NCBI RefSeq assembly: GCF_001949145.1
Contig: NW_019091370.1
Coordinates: forward strand, 1,624,310 to 1,688,309
Length of the DNA: 64,000 nt
Direction of reading: 5' to 3'
Source of the DNA: Acanthaster planci
Lineage: Eukaryota; Echinodermata; Asteroidea; Valvatida; Acanthasteridae
Shown here one piece after another: positions 25,401-37,460 of this stretch (the stretch's first letter is position 1; each line of letters opens with the position of its first letter). The translations under genes and the position numbers were made by a program. The notes under the pieces are model-generated. The model ran no database searches and was not told the DNA's origin. It worked only from the letters and a program-made list of their open reading frames with translations.

Positions 25401-28400
25401 GGTACTCCGGCGGAGGGCGGTACGACTCCTCGTGACCGGGCAGCCTCTCCTTGGGCGCGGCGATGTGCGCGTGGTGGCGCCTGGTCAGCTCGACCTGGGA
25501 CTCGTTGCTCCAGATGTCGTAGAACTTTGGCCGGTCGTCTTCGTCTTTCTTTTTCTCCTGGCGGGGCTTCATCCATCCCATCCGAATGGAATGCAACATT
25601 TTGCTGACCTGGGGTCACAAATAATGGAATCAAATCACAAACTGTTCCAGCTACCGGAGATTTAACGCATCACCACAAACTGAATACGCTGTTTCATTTG
25701 GAAAGAATTCTTCAAATATCACACAACTCAAGCTCTGTTCTACGCACCCTGGAAGCTTCAGAAAACGAAATCCAGTACCAGAGAATTTTTTTTACTGTGT
25801 TCTATTTATTCGTCTGTAAAGAACTGGAGAGGGCTGCATATGGCTCAATGGGCAGCAAAACTTCCGAGGGTCACAGGTTCCAATCTCATTCCTGTCAATT
25901 TATTTTGTTCCACCAAAATTTGAAGTCAAAACAAGCGGGGAATTCCTGTGCGTACCCTTGCATATCAATGGAAATTAAGTTCACATTTATGAAATCTGCA
26001 TTCGCCTGACTCGCAATTCACTTGGTCTAAATTTTACATTTCTTTAACCCTCCTGCGCTGAAGTCACTCTTTGGGTCAAACACCTCAAGGAAGCTCAGCT
26101 GTGTTGTATTGTGCACTGCACCAACAGTCCCTCACAGGAATATNNNNNNNNNNNNNNNNNNNNNNNNNNNNNNNNNNNNNNNNNNNNNNNNNNNNNNNNN
26201 NNNNNNNNNNNNNNNNNNNNNNNNNNNNNNNNNNNNNNNNNNNNNNNNNNNNNNNNNNNNNNNNNNNNNNNNNNNNNNNNNNNNNNNNNNNNNNNNNAGT
26301 TCCATATAATTAATACATGCTCACCAGCAACTGTGGGCATTTGTGCACATTTGTGCTGTAAAACCAAAGGAGGGTTAATGTTTCAGTTAATTCTTCTGAT
26401 GTGAATTGTTTTCTTTAGTTTAATCTTGTAACTACGACACTATTTCACTGATCTGCAATTTTTATTCAGACCCAGGGCTTCATAAGTGGCTTGAACTGAC
26501 CAGAAATTCTGACAACAATCATTTCTGAAAATTACCCAAGTCGAACCGACCTTTTCTTTCTCCAGCAGTGAGGGAATGAAACTGCGCTTGTGCTCTGGCC
26601 GCCGCGTCACTGGGTGAATCATCTTCTCCTGGGTGAAGAAATCGATCCAGGGCTCGTAGGGGTCAAAGGTTGTTTCGGGATAGCGGCCGTCCTGGATGCG
26701 CTGTATGAATGCCACGTCTTCGTCCGGCAAAACAATATCACGGCCGGTCATCTTGTCGTGCACTGTGCGCCTAAAGGGCCCAATGACACATTCTTTGTTC
26801 TTAACTTTTCAAAGACCTTTGAATCCCGGGTGAAGTAAGACTGGCCAGGCTTAAACAACCCGAATCCCACAAAATCCTAACAAATCCTCCCGCTGAATTC
26901 TAAAAGATTCTGGACAGTGAGGGTTGAGGGTTGCAAATGAGACAACCCAGTTCAACTAACCAATAGTCAGGATTGTCCATTTTCTCCAGGAATTCCTCCA
27001 GTTCGTCTCTCTTTGGAGGTCGTAGGATCATCTGTCCCCTGACATCGTAGCCGATGTGGGGGTAATCGTCATACCACTCCATGGGTATGTTGCCAACCGT
27101 ATTTCTGATGTCCTAAGGAGAGCCGGAAACATACGAATTTCAGTGGTTTGGAAATAAATGATGAAAATTCCAGCGGGCGTGGAGAGGACAGAGCATTGCA
27201 GTCGATTCATAAAGTGGCAACATACTGGATTCTGGGTGCCAGACAATCATGGCCACCGAGGGGCAAATGTTCAGCGCCCAGATTTACTCTCACCTCTTCA
27301 TCTGAAGAGTCAAATTCGTACTCGTCGACCTCTTTGCCTGTGGAAGTCCCAGCACCTGACTCTCCCGAGTTGTCGTCTGCTGGGGTCAACTGTGAGGGCG
27401 CTGTTTCGTTGTCCAGCTTGACTGAGGACTGGAGGTGGGACCTTCGCGGTCGGAGTTGCCAGGTCAGTCTGGCAAGCTTCCCTCTGCTCTTGGGTTTGGA
27501 GGTCTGTTTAGACGATAGACTCAAATTTAAAGCACTGCATTGTGAGAACTTTGTTCCGTGCTTGATTTGACCATGAACTTCATTCTACAAACCACTTCAC
27601 TATTTATCCTTACAATGCCCAACTGTTCACTGGATTGACAGCAGTGAACAGTCAACCATTCCGTCCTTTTTCCTGTCCACTTCTTTCATTTTAGGGGGGG
27701 GTGAAATCAAAGTTCCTACTGCATGTTGTCTCCAGTTGAATTTTGAGCGATTCCAAGCCAGTTAGATGGAGTGTTAGATCCCTTAGACATGAAATATCAG
27801 TCGAAAATGCAAGAAAAGGGAATCATCTATCCACCATGTTGGACAAACTGACACCTTAAAACAGTCCCAAATCCTCCGATTCCAATATGATTTTACATAC
27901 ACTCTAGGAGGTTACGATTAAAATGAAATGAGAGGACAAGGCATCTTTCTTAACGTGGCCTACTTCAAAGGCACCCAAATAAACCCCCTTTAAATCAATC
28001 TATTCAAATTCTCTGCTGAAGAATCAGCCGCCATCTGCCACTGCAGTCCATCTAGATCAGATATTCTGCCGATGAAGACAGTGGATTGAGTGGCAAAAAG
28101 GTATCCTCAGAGAGCACGCCTACCTCTTGCTCCGCCACATCGTCCTCATCATCCCCGTCTGAGCGATCCTCCTCTCCGACATCGTCACCTCCATCACCTG
28201 CACTGTCACCATTCTCCTCCGAATCCTGACTCTCACCACTAGAGACGGCACCCTCCTCGCTGTCCGTCATCTCTTCCTCCAACTGCTCGTCATCGCTGTC
28301 ATCTTCCAAGTCACTGTCATCGCCGTCGCTGTCGTCATCGTCTTCATCCATGGGTACATCGACAAACAAGTCTTCCTGAAATGAACCAAGAGCCAAACAA

Positions 28401-29624
28401 AAAGGTGGTGGACGTTTACCCGTGAACAGATATCCATTTGCCTCTCTTGCCAGCACGGCACCTGAACAAGCACAGTGTTTAGGAGGGACTGAGACATTTT
28501 ACTGCGGCAAATTTTGGTCTGGTTCCATGCTCTCTATAAGTTCATATTACTAGATGGAATTCTTACCTAGTGCAGTTTCAGACTTTTTCTTTTCTTAAAA
28601 ATTCAAAATAAGTGAGGTATCCTGCAATTTAACAAATTTTTGATTTACATTTAAGAAAGATACTGGGATTTTTCGGGCAGAGACAATAATTGCGATATTC
28701 TGGTACGGTCCATCCGGGAATTAATCCCACAAATCGCCTGTCTCTGAGCCAACTCGACAACCACTCATGTCAGTCAGGTCCAAAAGCAACTAAAGCAAGT
28801 TGAATCAACACCGAGAGACCAAAGATTGCTTTCAAAAAGGGAAGCAAAGTCTTTTTTTTTTAAATAACGAAAATTTTTCGTGGCTGTTTCAGCAGTGGAC
28901 GTAAATCTGATTGGTCATTCTCGTCCTCATGGCCTAAATAAACTTCCCTTTTTGATACTTGGGGTGCATTTGCACGGTTACTCCTGTTAGTATTAACACG
29001 AGTGAGGATGCGTGCATTACTCCTGGGTCAGGAGTATACTCCTGCATGACATGGAGTATACTCTCACTGATCCGTAGGGCGTAGTCCTACTGTTCGTGTA
29101 CTTCGAACACACCCTTAGGGTAAAGGCAAGGGTATTCGACCGCATAAGAAAAGTACGAAATTCAATCGATTGTGTAGTTTCTATATAGGCTACACGTATC
29201 ATCATGATTGTACGGCTCGTTAATTTTCTCCTCCTGGTCAAAAACAGCAGCAAAGCATAATTTAACAAGGACTAGAATTAAGAATCCTACGCTGTAATTC
29301 TAAAGAGGAAAAAATGGAATTTTCGAAGAAGAAATTATGCTTAGCATGCAGAGGGGGGTCCACTTCTGCTGATTAACTCTGAACACTTTCTCGACGCGCG
29401 CGGTTATCGTTTCCTTCCTCCAACGCTCCGTGCACTGAGTAAGCGCTATCTTGTATCTTGTAACTTGTTAATCTGGACAAGGATGTTAAAAGCCGACAAA
29501 AAAGCAGTCTGGGCACGTCATTCTTTACATAATGTTTGAGTTTGATTAATATTACCTCTTCCTTTCCAGTGCTTTCTATTTCTTTCGCGAAGTCGCTGCG
29601 TTTTCTCTTCAGAATTGTCGACAT
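19463..29624 (-). CDS. BOP1: BOP1 ribosome biogenesis protein (BOP1NT domain plus WD40 repeats)
   Basis: Thirteen minus-strand exons: 29624-29556, 28375-28124, 27503-27294, 27112-26961, 26770-26551, 25608-25384, 24325-24164, 23416-23266, 22724-22408, 21700-21515, 21294-21192, 20397-20205, 19616-19463. They total 2394 nt, 797 aa (human BOP1 746). BOP1 works with PES1 and WDR12 in the nucleolus to process pre-rRNA for the 60S subunit. The N-terminus is a basic start ([12 protein letters not shown]) followed by a long Asp/Glu-rich stretch. BOP1NT follows from [13 protein letters not shown], with [30 protein letters not shown] and [19 protein letters not shown]. The C-terminal half is a WD40 propeller with [30 protein letters not shown] and the end [12 protein letters not shown]. 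The third exon may instead start at 27428 (772 aa); both acceptors keep frame. Donors of exons 5 and 6 are unusual (GTCGGT, GTCGGA). The start ATG follows no in-frame upstream ATG. Confidence 0.95.
19766..19881. mobile_element. MITE with about 23-bp terminal inverted repeats
   Basis: The left end AGGCTTTGCATGGCAGCC and the matching inverted right end (GGCTACCACGCAAAGCCT, ending 19881) agree at about 21 of 23 positions. The 116-bp element has no coding capacity and lies in BOP1 intron 12. Half of it is recognisable again at 53431-53480, which supports a dispersed family. No clear target duplication is visible. Confidence 0.65.
25838..25925 (+). mobile_element. tRNA-derived SINE head (degraded)
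   Basis: TGGCTCAATGG fits a Pol III A box, and GGTTCCAATCTC about 25 bases on resembles a B box with two mismatches. The spacing is tRNA-like, and an AT-rich tail follows. It sits in BOP1 intron 5, antisense to the gene. This is probably an old SINE rather than a functional tRNA. Confidence 0.4.
26144..26297. other. Assembly gap (154 N)
   Basis: A run of 154 undetermined bases inside BOP1 intron 5. Flanking coding exons close in frame, so no coding exon needs to be hidden here. Confidence 1.
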
Positions 29625-29800
29625 GCTTATCACGCTCTTGTTCCCACATTAAGAAAAAGCACACACGAAAATGAAACACGTTTTTCCAAGAGTAAGTTAC
29701 CCTCTCGGCCCTATTGCATTCTTGACGAAACAGTGAATGTGTCGTCAGGGTACTTGACGAACCTCCCAACTTTGCTATAGAGGGCGCTATTTCAGATTGT
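29625..29800 (-). promoter_or_regulatory. Putative BOP1 5' UTR/promoter
   Basis: Sequence immediately upstream of the BOP1 start codon. It contains a CTATAGAGGGCGCTAT motif at 29775-29790, about 155 bp before the ATG, which is one of several AGAGGGCGC copies in the window. No TATA box is evident. The promoter role is inferred from position only. Confidence 0.35.
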
Positions 29801-31076
29801 TGGGTTCAAATACTATTACATGTAATACACGATAAATCTTTTTATATATACATGTACATGTAGATATACTATAGTGCTCTTAATTGTAAAAACTTAACCG
29901 TTAATATGTAGACATCTTTTCCAATCTACCTCTCTCAGTTAAAGAGTAAAATAATTGACAGTTACTTTAGAATGCGAGGAAAATGAGGATAGCGTTGGGA
30001 TCAAGGTCAAAGATGTTATACATTTATTATGAGGAGAAAGAAAGGGGTAATTCCTTTGCTGACACTGTTGTGTTATTAACTTTTTTGTACTCAGCAAACG
30101 AAGCGGAAAGTCAATTGGTGATGCAGAAGAGGAGTGGGTCTAAAATGACTGTGAAAGATATTAATTGAGAGGGACGTGTCGTTACATCACCTTGTGCTGC
30201 TTAGCACTTGGCTATTAAATGGCCATCTATCAATTAATTGGTTTGCAGTAATAGCCTATTTTTCAGATGATCAAAGCTATCTTTCTTGGCTTTCAAATTA
30301 CTGCTTGCTGCTTCCGCTCTATCGTTTATTTCTTTGCCAAGCAGAGCTTTTACGTTTTAGACATGCGTCATAAAATTTAATGGGTTAAAAGATCAGATGG
30401 GAATGCATGGTAGTTTTTCCCCTGTGGCAACATCACCCACTCTCTGTATCTTTTTTTTTAACACAACGCGGAAACTCGACTTGAATAAAGGCTATAATTG
30501 TAGCTCACACGGAAATAAAGTCCAACATGTCAACAGGGAAGGCTTCTGAACGACATGCAGACTACTCTCCTCTCAAGACTGGCAATAAAATTAATTTTCC
30601 CATAGCAAAGTATGTGGGCCCAGACAGTTGTGAATGGGAAAACTCTTTCCAAAGCCGGGGCACTCATCAGCAGGAAGCTGACAAAACATCTACGGTTAAA
30701 AAGGGGTCAATTCCTAGCACATTATTTGGAGGTAAATTCTGTTTTCTCCCGTCCCCTTTAAAGATAGTTATGTTCCTTTTTTTCTGAGGGGACTGAGACA
30801 CCCCCCCCCCGATGCTATGCTGTCGATGGCTCTTGCTGAATCAGCCTCTCACAACTTGCCACACATCAACTTCCGTCAGTCTACAGACAGGTTCTTTAGC
30901 TGATGAAAAAAAAAGGAGAAAATGCAAGTTGCAAGAATAAAAAATTCTCCGCAGTTATTGTTTTTGTCAGGGTCATTTGTACAGCGTGGCGGCAGTTTTA
31001 CTTGTGACAAGTGTCTAGACTAAAGTTTTCTTGTCTTGCATGAGGAATATGCATTCCATTCTTGGTTGATTTCACT

Positions 31077-31466
31077 CAGGGGCGTAAATCTGCGTTGCAA
31101 ATGGGGGGGGGGAGTGTGGGGATGGGGAAAGGTGGGGGATGACTTGCCAGCTACGGAAATTTGAAGGGGGGGGGGCGACACCATGTACACTCTATGGGGG
31201 CGATGTTCATGATAAAGATGTACGTCTGTAATGTGTATCAAATGCATGCAGAATCGTACATCAGAATGGTATATGGCTTTCTAAAATCGCTTTCCCTTTT
31301 AAATAATATTGCAAGCATTTTAGTTGTTAGTGGAAATCCTGAAAATTCTTTGCAATCGGCAGATTTTTAAAATTAATTTATTAATTAAGTAATTAATTTT
31401 TTTGCTCATCACAAAAAAGTGTAGGGAGGGGATACATACCCCCATTCCCAGGGATTTACGCCCATG
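31077..31466. mobile_element. Non-autonomous DNA transposon, hAT-like ends
   Basis: The terminal inverted repeat CAGGGGCGTAAATC (31077-31090) matches CATGGGCGTAAATC, the reverse complement of 31453-31466, at 13 of 14 positions. The interior is 390 bp long in all, with G-rich homopolymers and no coding capacity. CAGGGG-type ends are typical of hAT elements. The 8-bp flanks ATTTCACT and ATTTTCCC agree at 5 of 8, a possible decayed target duplication. Confidence 0.5.
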
Positions 31467-34400
31467 ATTTTCCCGCTCTAAGTCAGAAGGACCCACAATT
31501 TTGAGGGTCAAACAGTAAAATCGTTTGATTTTGAGAACCTTTCTGAGGGCGTCATGTACATGTATTTTGTTTTCTTAAACGATGAGCTAACATCGCATTT
31601 GAAATTGTTGGTATCTATCGGATCTTTCAAAGTTGAGGGCCTCTCTCAAAATGGAATATTGTAATTATGATTTCAATTCTCAATGATCCCCAGCTAACAA
31701 CAAACGATACAGACATTCATGAAAATGACATGTAGGTTCAGATTTTCAGTTGTCCTTTCGGGTGCTACAAACACATAGAGGTTACTGTGGAAAACCTCAG
31801 TGTGATGGATGGTTGCAAGTTGACAGTAAAATCAGCAATTATTGCACATTTTCGACGATGTGAGCTCAAATTTCTTTGCAGGCATCTAATATTCACCAGA
31901 ATGCATGCGTCTTTTTGAAACCATTTAGCTGTAGGAAGTGGTATAATGAAAATCCTACACTCCACTGCGCATTGGACTCGGAAGCTGTATCAGAATACAA
32001 TGGTGAGGAACTACAGGCTTGATTCCAGGCTCCAATTTCCTGATGCCAAGCGTCCACTTCATAAAAGCAGCCATTTACGTCGTGATTTTAAAAATGCCCA
32101 TTTCGGGGCTTGGATGTGGTGGAGGGAGGCATGTTTAAGGCAAGGGGCTAGCCGTTTAGAATCATTCTCATAAGTTAAGAATTAATTTGCCAGGTGCATT
32201 ATCCAATCATCGACACATAGCCAAATCTATGCCGTTGATTCATGATACTCAGAAATTATGATTCATGAACTTAATAGGATAGCTGACGTGTGCTTTGAAT
32301 GAACGTTGGCAGCGAAGGTCGACATCAAACAAAATTTAACACGTCACGGTGACTTGACATAGACATGGTACCAAGTCGGTAGACCGGAGAATGTGTCTAC
32401 GTAGCTTGTAAAAAATCGTCCAATAACATAATTAACAAAAGGACGCGGGACGCACAAACCCAGAGACAAAATTTAATAAATAAACGATCAAATTCCTGGA
32501 GGGTTGTGTTTTAATATGGGACGTGGCCAACTCGCAATGGTGACAGCCAATTTTTGCAGATAATCGACCATTAAAAAACAAAATTCGAGCTCGGCCGGTT
32601 ATGTTACTGACACTTTAGCTGTACTTGTGGTTGTGAATTTCGAATGAAGTTCAAGGACAAAACACAGCTATCTAGCGACTTGTCACTAAGTCTATGACGA
32701 ACGTGGGCCTACAGCGGTTGTGCTAACGACACGGTTTCTATGTGTACATTAATTTTATGCCTCTGTTGATATCGCTGCTTCGTGACATTGTCATGTAGAG
32801 CAATTTTCTCAACATTATTGCTGCCTTGGTGGTCCAGGCTGAATAGAAATTGGGATTCATGGTTCAGTAGTTTTTAATGCAGCCCCCCCCCGGACGTTCG
32901 ATTTGATTTCATAATCGGTTGATACTCTTCAGTCTGCTATTGATCAAAATCATTTCTTATAGCTTAATAAAACTTGACGATTAAAGTCGTGGAGGTAACG
33001 GCAGAAGGAAGGGCGCTTTTCCCGGAAAAAATGGCCAAAAATGTATTAGAAAAAGATCAAAGGGGATCAAAATCACTAATTTGCTTGGTAAACTTTTGAA
33101 ATTGTCCATTTTCACTATTCATATGAGTGTCTTTCCGCCACAGTCAAGCAGGCGACTGTGGGTTCGATTTTCACTCGAACACTGATCGAATCAAGACTGG
33201 CAAAAAAGCATATTCACTTGTCCCAATCAGCGTACACTTGCATTGCGCAAGCGTAAGTTTCAACCCATGGCATTTTTCAAGCAAACTCTGTGCAATGAGT
33301 GCTCGACAAAAATTACGTCGTGTATTTGCCCTAGTCCAGGCAAGCACGGGGGGGAGCGCACCAAGCAGGAAGACCAACGTCCAAATTTTATAAAAAACGC
33401 CCTCTGTTGGTGGGTCCAGGCTCTGTGGTTGGTCCAGCCATCGTGGCAACTCTGTCTTAGCCTCATGTGCTCTTCCCAAATTATCCACAGCTTTCATTGT
33501 TTTATCCTTTGTTCTTTCCTTTTACAGCGTTTTATAACTGTTAAAAGAGCTTTATGAATGCTATGCTTTTTATTCATTTATTTTTGGCAACAACCTTTTA
33601 TCCCGTACCGGCAACTTTCGAGGCATTGCGCAACAATGATGGCTTTTTTTTGCAGTCGGATGCGTGCATTTTGCATGACATCAAAAAACCTTTCACTTTG
33701 TTGTACACTCGGCTCTCTCCGAACGCGAATAATCTGATGTTAAGGTGCCGATGAGCCTGAGTGGGTCACTGAAAAAGCAAAGGTCGTGCAATGTGATTTT
33801 CTCATTTAATGCACGAGTGAAGATAATTACAACATTGACCAATAAACCTGAAAGGCAGTTGGATCGGCTGGAAAACACTGACTGTCTTCCGGTTTACAGA
33901 AAATCGACCGCCATTTTTTTTCCTCTGAAATTTGGTTTTGGAACTTGGCGGTCAGTCATAACGCTTTTCGAATGATACAGCCCCAACATGACCCTAAAAC
34001 ATACACATTGACGGTGGGCGGTCGGTGTTAATTTTCATTGCTGGATTTGTTTTCTTGTTCAAATGATATCTGCAACTTTAGAAGTCAAAACATAGCATAG
34101 CCTAGATATTGACGGGAACATGACACGTCGGTCAAGTTGAGTGGTGTATATAGGATTGCTTGACGGTTCGGCTTTAGCGAGAAATTACTGGCCAGGTGCC
34201 AAACGACATACTGTGACGTCACAGTATGGCTGCTGTAATTCTTACAATCATAATATTTGGGGGTTATAGGACAAATATCTGAAGTATATTTGGCAGGGAC
34301 TGACTCCACGGCCAGCTATGTGAGCAGGCTGATCGGATCGGCTTGATGGGTTTAATGCCATTGAGCAAGGATATACACACTTGTAAGGTGCATAGTACAC

Positions 34401-36404
34401 GCAGCTTCAAGTTGCGTATAATTAAAGTGTCGATTAACCAATTGACATCAGTCTTTGTAACATAAACCAGGGAAGAAAAGGAGCACGTGCGTGAACTGCA
34501 CCATGTCACCCAACCCGGATTTACTGTTTCCTTGTGGGTTGTGGGTTTTTACGTGGCTTACGTGTGTGATGGCTGACACGAACAGTGCAGGACACAACAC
34601 GCAGGTATTTCCAGCAATAAAGTAGTTAGCAGCTACATGAATGTGACAATAAAAAGCGACGTTGAGTTTTGACAAGCAATAAATAAAGGCAAAGCCGATT
34701 ATCAAAAATGTTTCGATATAGTGAAATAGTTTAAGCTGTAGTGCAGACCAAAGAACAATCTCCCAATGTTGATTGATTGTCCTTCTGTTTCTTCACCTGT
34801 TTGTGGTTTTTTAAAGCCATATTCTGACTTTTTGATCTAGTGTTCTCATAATGCCCCATTCTGTGGGCGTACCCTAGTCGGCGCATTGAATCCAAGTTGG
34901 GTTGGCGTTTATAACTGTCAACTATCGAGAGTCACCAACTTGAGTAAACACTTCAAGCTAGTGTGGTGTGCGTGTACTTGCACGAGTTACAAGCCACTGC
35001 TATACGCGTGCTATCGATATGAAGCAGAACGCATTCTTATCAAGATACTCGAACAAATTTAGTATTTGATTGAGGGTCAATGGATCTGCGTGTTGACTGT
35101 CAACGACCAGACGGCTGATAAGATTATTGGTTTAGAGATAACCACTTGAATTTTTTTTGCGTCAACAGCCTATGTTTTTGTTGGTTATGCTTTTATACAA
35201 GGGCCTTTTTGGTGAAAAAAAAATTGGGTCCACAGGGTTATTATAACACTTGACGTGTGACAGAAACTCCACACCTTAAACATTGGGACAGCGTGGTGTC
35301 TCGTCAGCGTGGATAAACCATCTTCAAAGGTCAAACAGCAACACTGTCATAAAGAAAATCACCATCTATTACTGTATAAATGACGCTTGGAGTTCGATCA
35401 ATTATTTGAAATTCTACAAATTTACTTCATTTTACCCGGTTCTCTAATTACTGGCCCAGTGATGTGTGTCCGCCTCTTTTAGATCAGTAGGCCTACAATC
35501 ATAAGGGTGATTATGCGACCAGCCAAATGAGGCGTCTAGGGCACAGCCTTCTGCATATTAATTAGGTGAAATGCATGCGGCCGACGCTGCATGGTCAGAG
35601 TGACCGCGCCCGTGACTCGATAATGTTTTATCAACGGGAGGTCGGAACCTGTCTTGTACACGGACCATGAATAATGCACGTTCCGTGCCGCATCTCGTGT
35701 ATGACACATGCGTGTAGCCAATGTCAGCACATGCAACCCATTGGTGACCTACATGTACATGTACAATCATCCCCTGTTGATAGAGTGAGCAAGAATATTT
35801 AAACGATGACATCACTTTCTCCAAACTTTTTCTTTGTACGATTTGGAGAGGACACTATATTTGGACCATTACTTTTATTTCAAGTCCAAAAGCCTGCCAA
35901 AATTCCCCACGTTTAGCTCAGCCCCTCAGAACGGCCAGTGAGGCTTAAAGCCTCCCCCCATAAGAAAATCTCCCCTCGGACGATCTGAATCATTCTTCCA
36001 GATCATATCCGAGCTTACTGCAGAAGCCTGAACGGCATGAACGGTCTGCTGAAGAAGATGCCCATGGGAAATGGAAAACGAAATACAATGAAATCAAAAC
36101 AATTCCCACCGCCGCGATATAAAACAACCATCCCTCACAATCGTGCCGGGGCCGGGAATGCAAAAGCCAGCATACTTCCTGTCCTTCAAGACTCAAGGTC
36201 TGATCAAGCTGCAAAGCTTTTACGGCTGCAAACCACGCAGTTCCTGCTCTTGAACTTCGTTTCATTGCTAAAGCTGAACCAACCTCTGACATCATAAAAA
36301 CCGACCTCAAAAATCATAAAGTAACCCCACTGGCAATTGAACGGTAAAGGGGGACCACTCAGGTGTGTGCAAAGAAAATTCCCTGCTGATACGGAAGACC
36401 TAAC

Positions 36405-36507
36405 TATGGTGTTCCATATGTGCCATGACGCCCGGTGAAAAATGCGACGCACGTTGAAAAATGCGACGCCCGTCGAAAAATGCGACTGGCTCACATGGAA
36501 CACCATA
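36405..36507. mobile_element. MITE with perfect 6-bp target-site duplication
   Basis: The left end TATGGTGTTCCATATGTG and right end CACATGGAACACCATA form terminal inverted repeats of about 16 bp. The element is bracketed by an exact direct repeat CCTAAC (36399-36404 and 36508-36513). Its interior carries three tandem copies of a unit containing GAAAAATGCGACG. No coding capacity is present. Superfamily is not assigned. Confidence 0.75.
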
Positions 36508-36512
36508 CCTAA

Positions 36513-36737
36513 CTGCACGTCCCATTTTTCACAATCCTGCGCTGTCTCACGCCCTTGATACAGTTCCAACACTGCTGTAGCGTAGCCTAAGGAACCAGCT
36601 TTGTCCGCAAGGATGGATGCCAGTTGTATAGTTAACCGCGCTGGATGCCCTATCGACATGATATCCATTGTCAGAACAGTGTTTGATTCCAGGTGCCCTC
36701 GGGAAGTGGGCAAGCTGACGTTCGGGGTGCAGACCAC
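36513..36737 (-). pseudogene. Decayed coding-like fragment, possibly hotdog thioesterase-like
   Basis: An open frame on minus has protein-like composition in its first 75 codons, including SIGHPARLTIQLASILADK and GSLGYATAVLEL. The order of motifs loosely resembles the C-terminal half of ACOT13-type acyl-CoA thioesterases (a PAKL-like turn, then a TLAF-like strand). The resemblance is weak and judged by eye. The frame is interrupted by the MITE at 36405-36507. It may be an exon of an unrecognised gene, a captured fragment, or chance. Confidence 0.25.
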
Positions 36738-37460
36738 TCATTCAAGTGAGAATTTCTGGCCAGCTCATTAGCATTAAAAGTGCCCCCGCAGTATCTTTGA
36801 AAAAAACATACTACATGTACTATACACTAGGCTTCATCTGTTAACTTGTGTTCTAGCTTCAGTGCTGCGCTAAGGGTACAGTCCACTAACTCAAGCCCCA
36901 TTGAAAACAGTGTAAAGTCAGCACTGTTCAGGGCCCAATAACATGCACGCCAACATCCCCAAGATTTCTGAAACACACATAAAATTTCTGTCTGGTCACT
37001 TATCTTTCAATTTCTTTTCAATTTTTGTGGGTTAATCAATTGCATTTTAAATTATTCCTACAAAACAAAATCACCCAAAAAAGTGATTTTTCCGAAGTCT
37101 GATTGCAGCCATTTTTCGAGTGGCAACTCTCAACTTTCTCAGGCACTTAGGACCATTTTTCAACCGTAGTTTTTAGCCATTCTGCTCTCATATGAAAGCT
37201 CAAAGACCCAGAGAGTTGATCCCAGCAACAATTTACACAATCTCACCATTTTGGGGGCCAAACAATCTCCTTTTTCAAAGATACTGCGGGGGCACTTTTA
37301 ATGCTAATGAGCTGGCCAGAATTCTCACTTGAATTAGTGGTCTACACCCCTAACGTCAGCTTGCCCACTTCCCGAGGGCACCTGGAATCAAACACTGTTC
37401 TGACAATGGATATCATGTCGATAGGGCATCCAGTGCGGTTAACTATACAACTGGCATCCA
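36614..37460. repeat. Long inverted repeat, arms about 190 bp (foldback-type)
   Basis: The left arm 36614-36805 and right arm 37271-37460 are near-identical reverse complements, with only a few mismatches and single-base gaps, separated by about 465 bp. The outer ends read TGGATGCCAGTTGTATAG on the left; the inner ends are CTTTGAAAAA-type sequence. A fragment of the same arm (GCTCATTAGCATGAAAAGTG) recurs at about 40498-40517. This suggests a foldback transposon or an inverted local duplication. Confidence 0.75.

Noticed and set aside
33135-33180. tRNA-like T arm (GGTTCGATT) with an 8-bp stem CCACAGTC/GACTGTGG
   Set aside because: No matching A box at the right distance and a poor 3' half of the B box.
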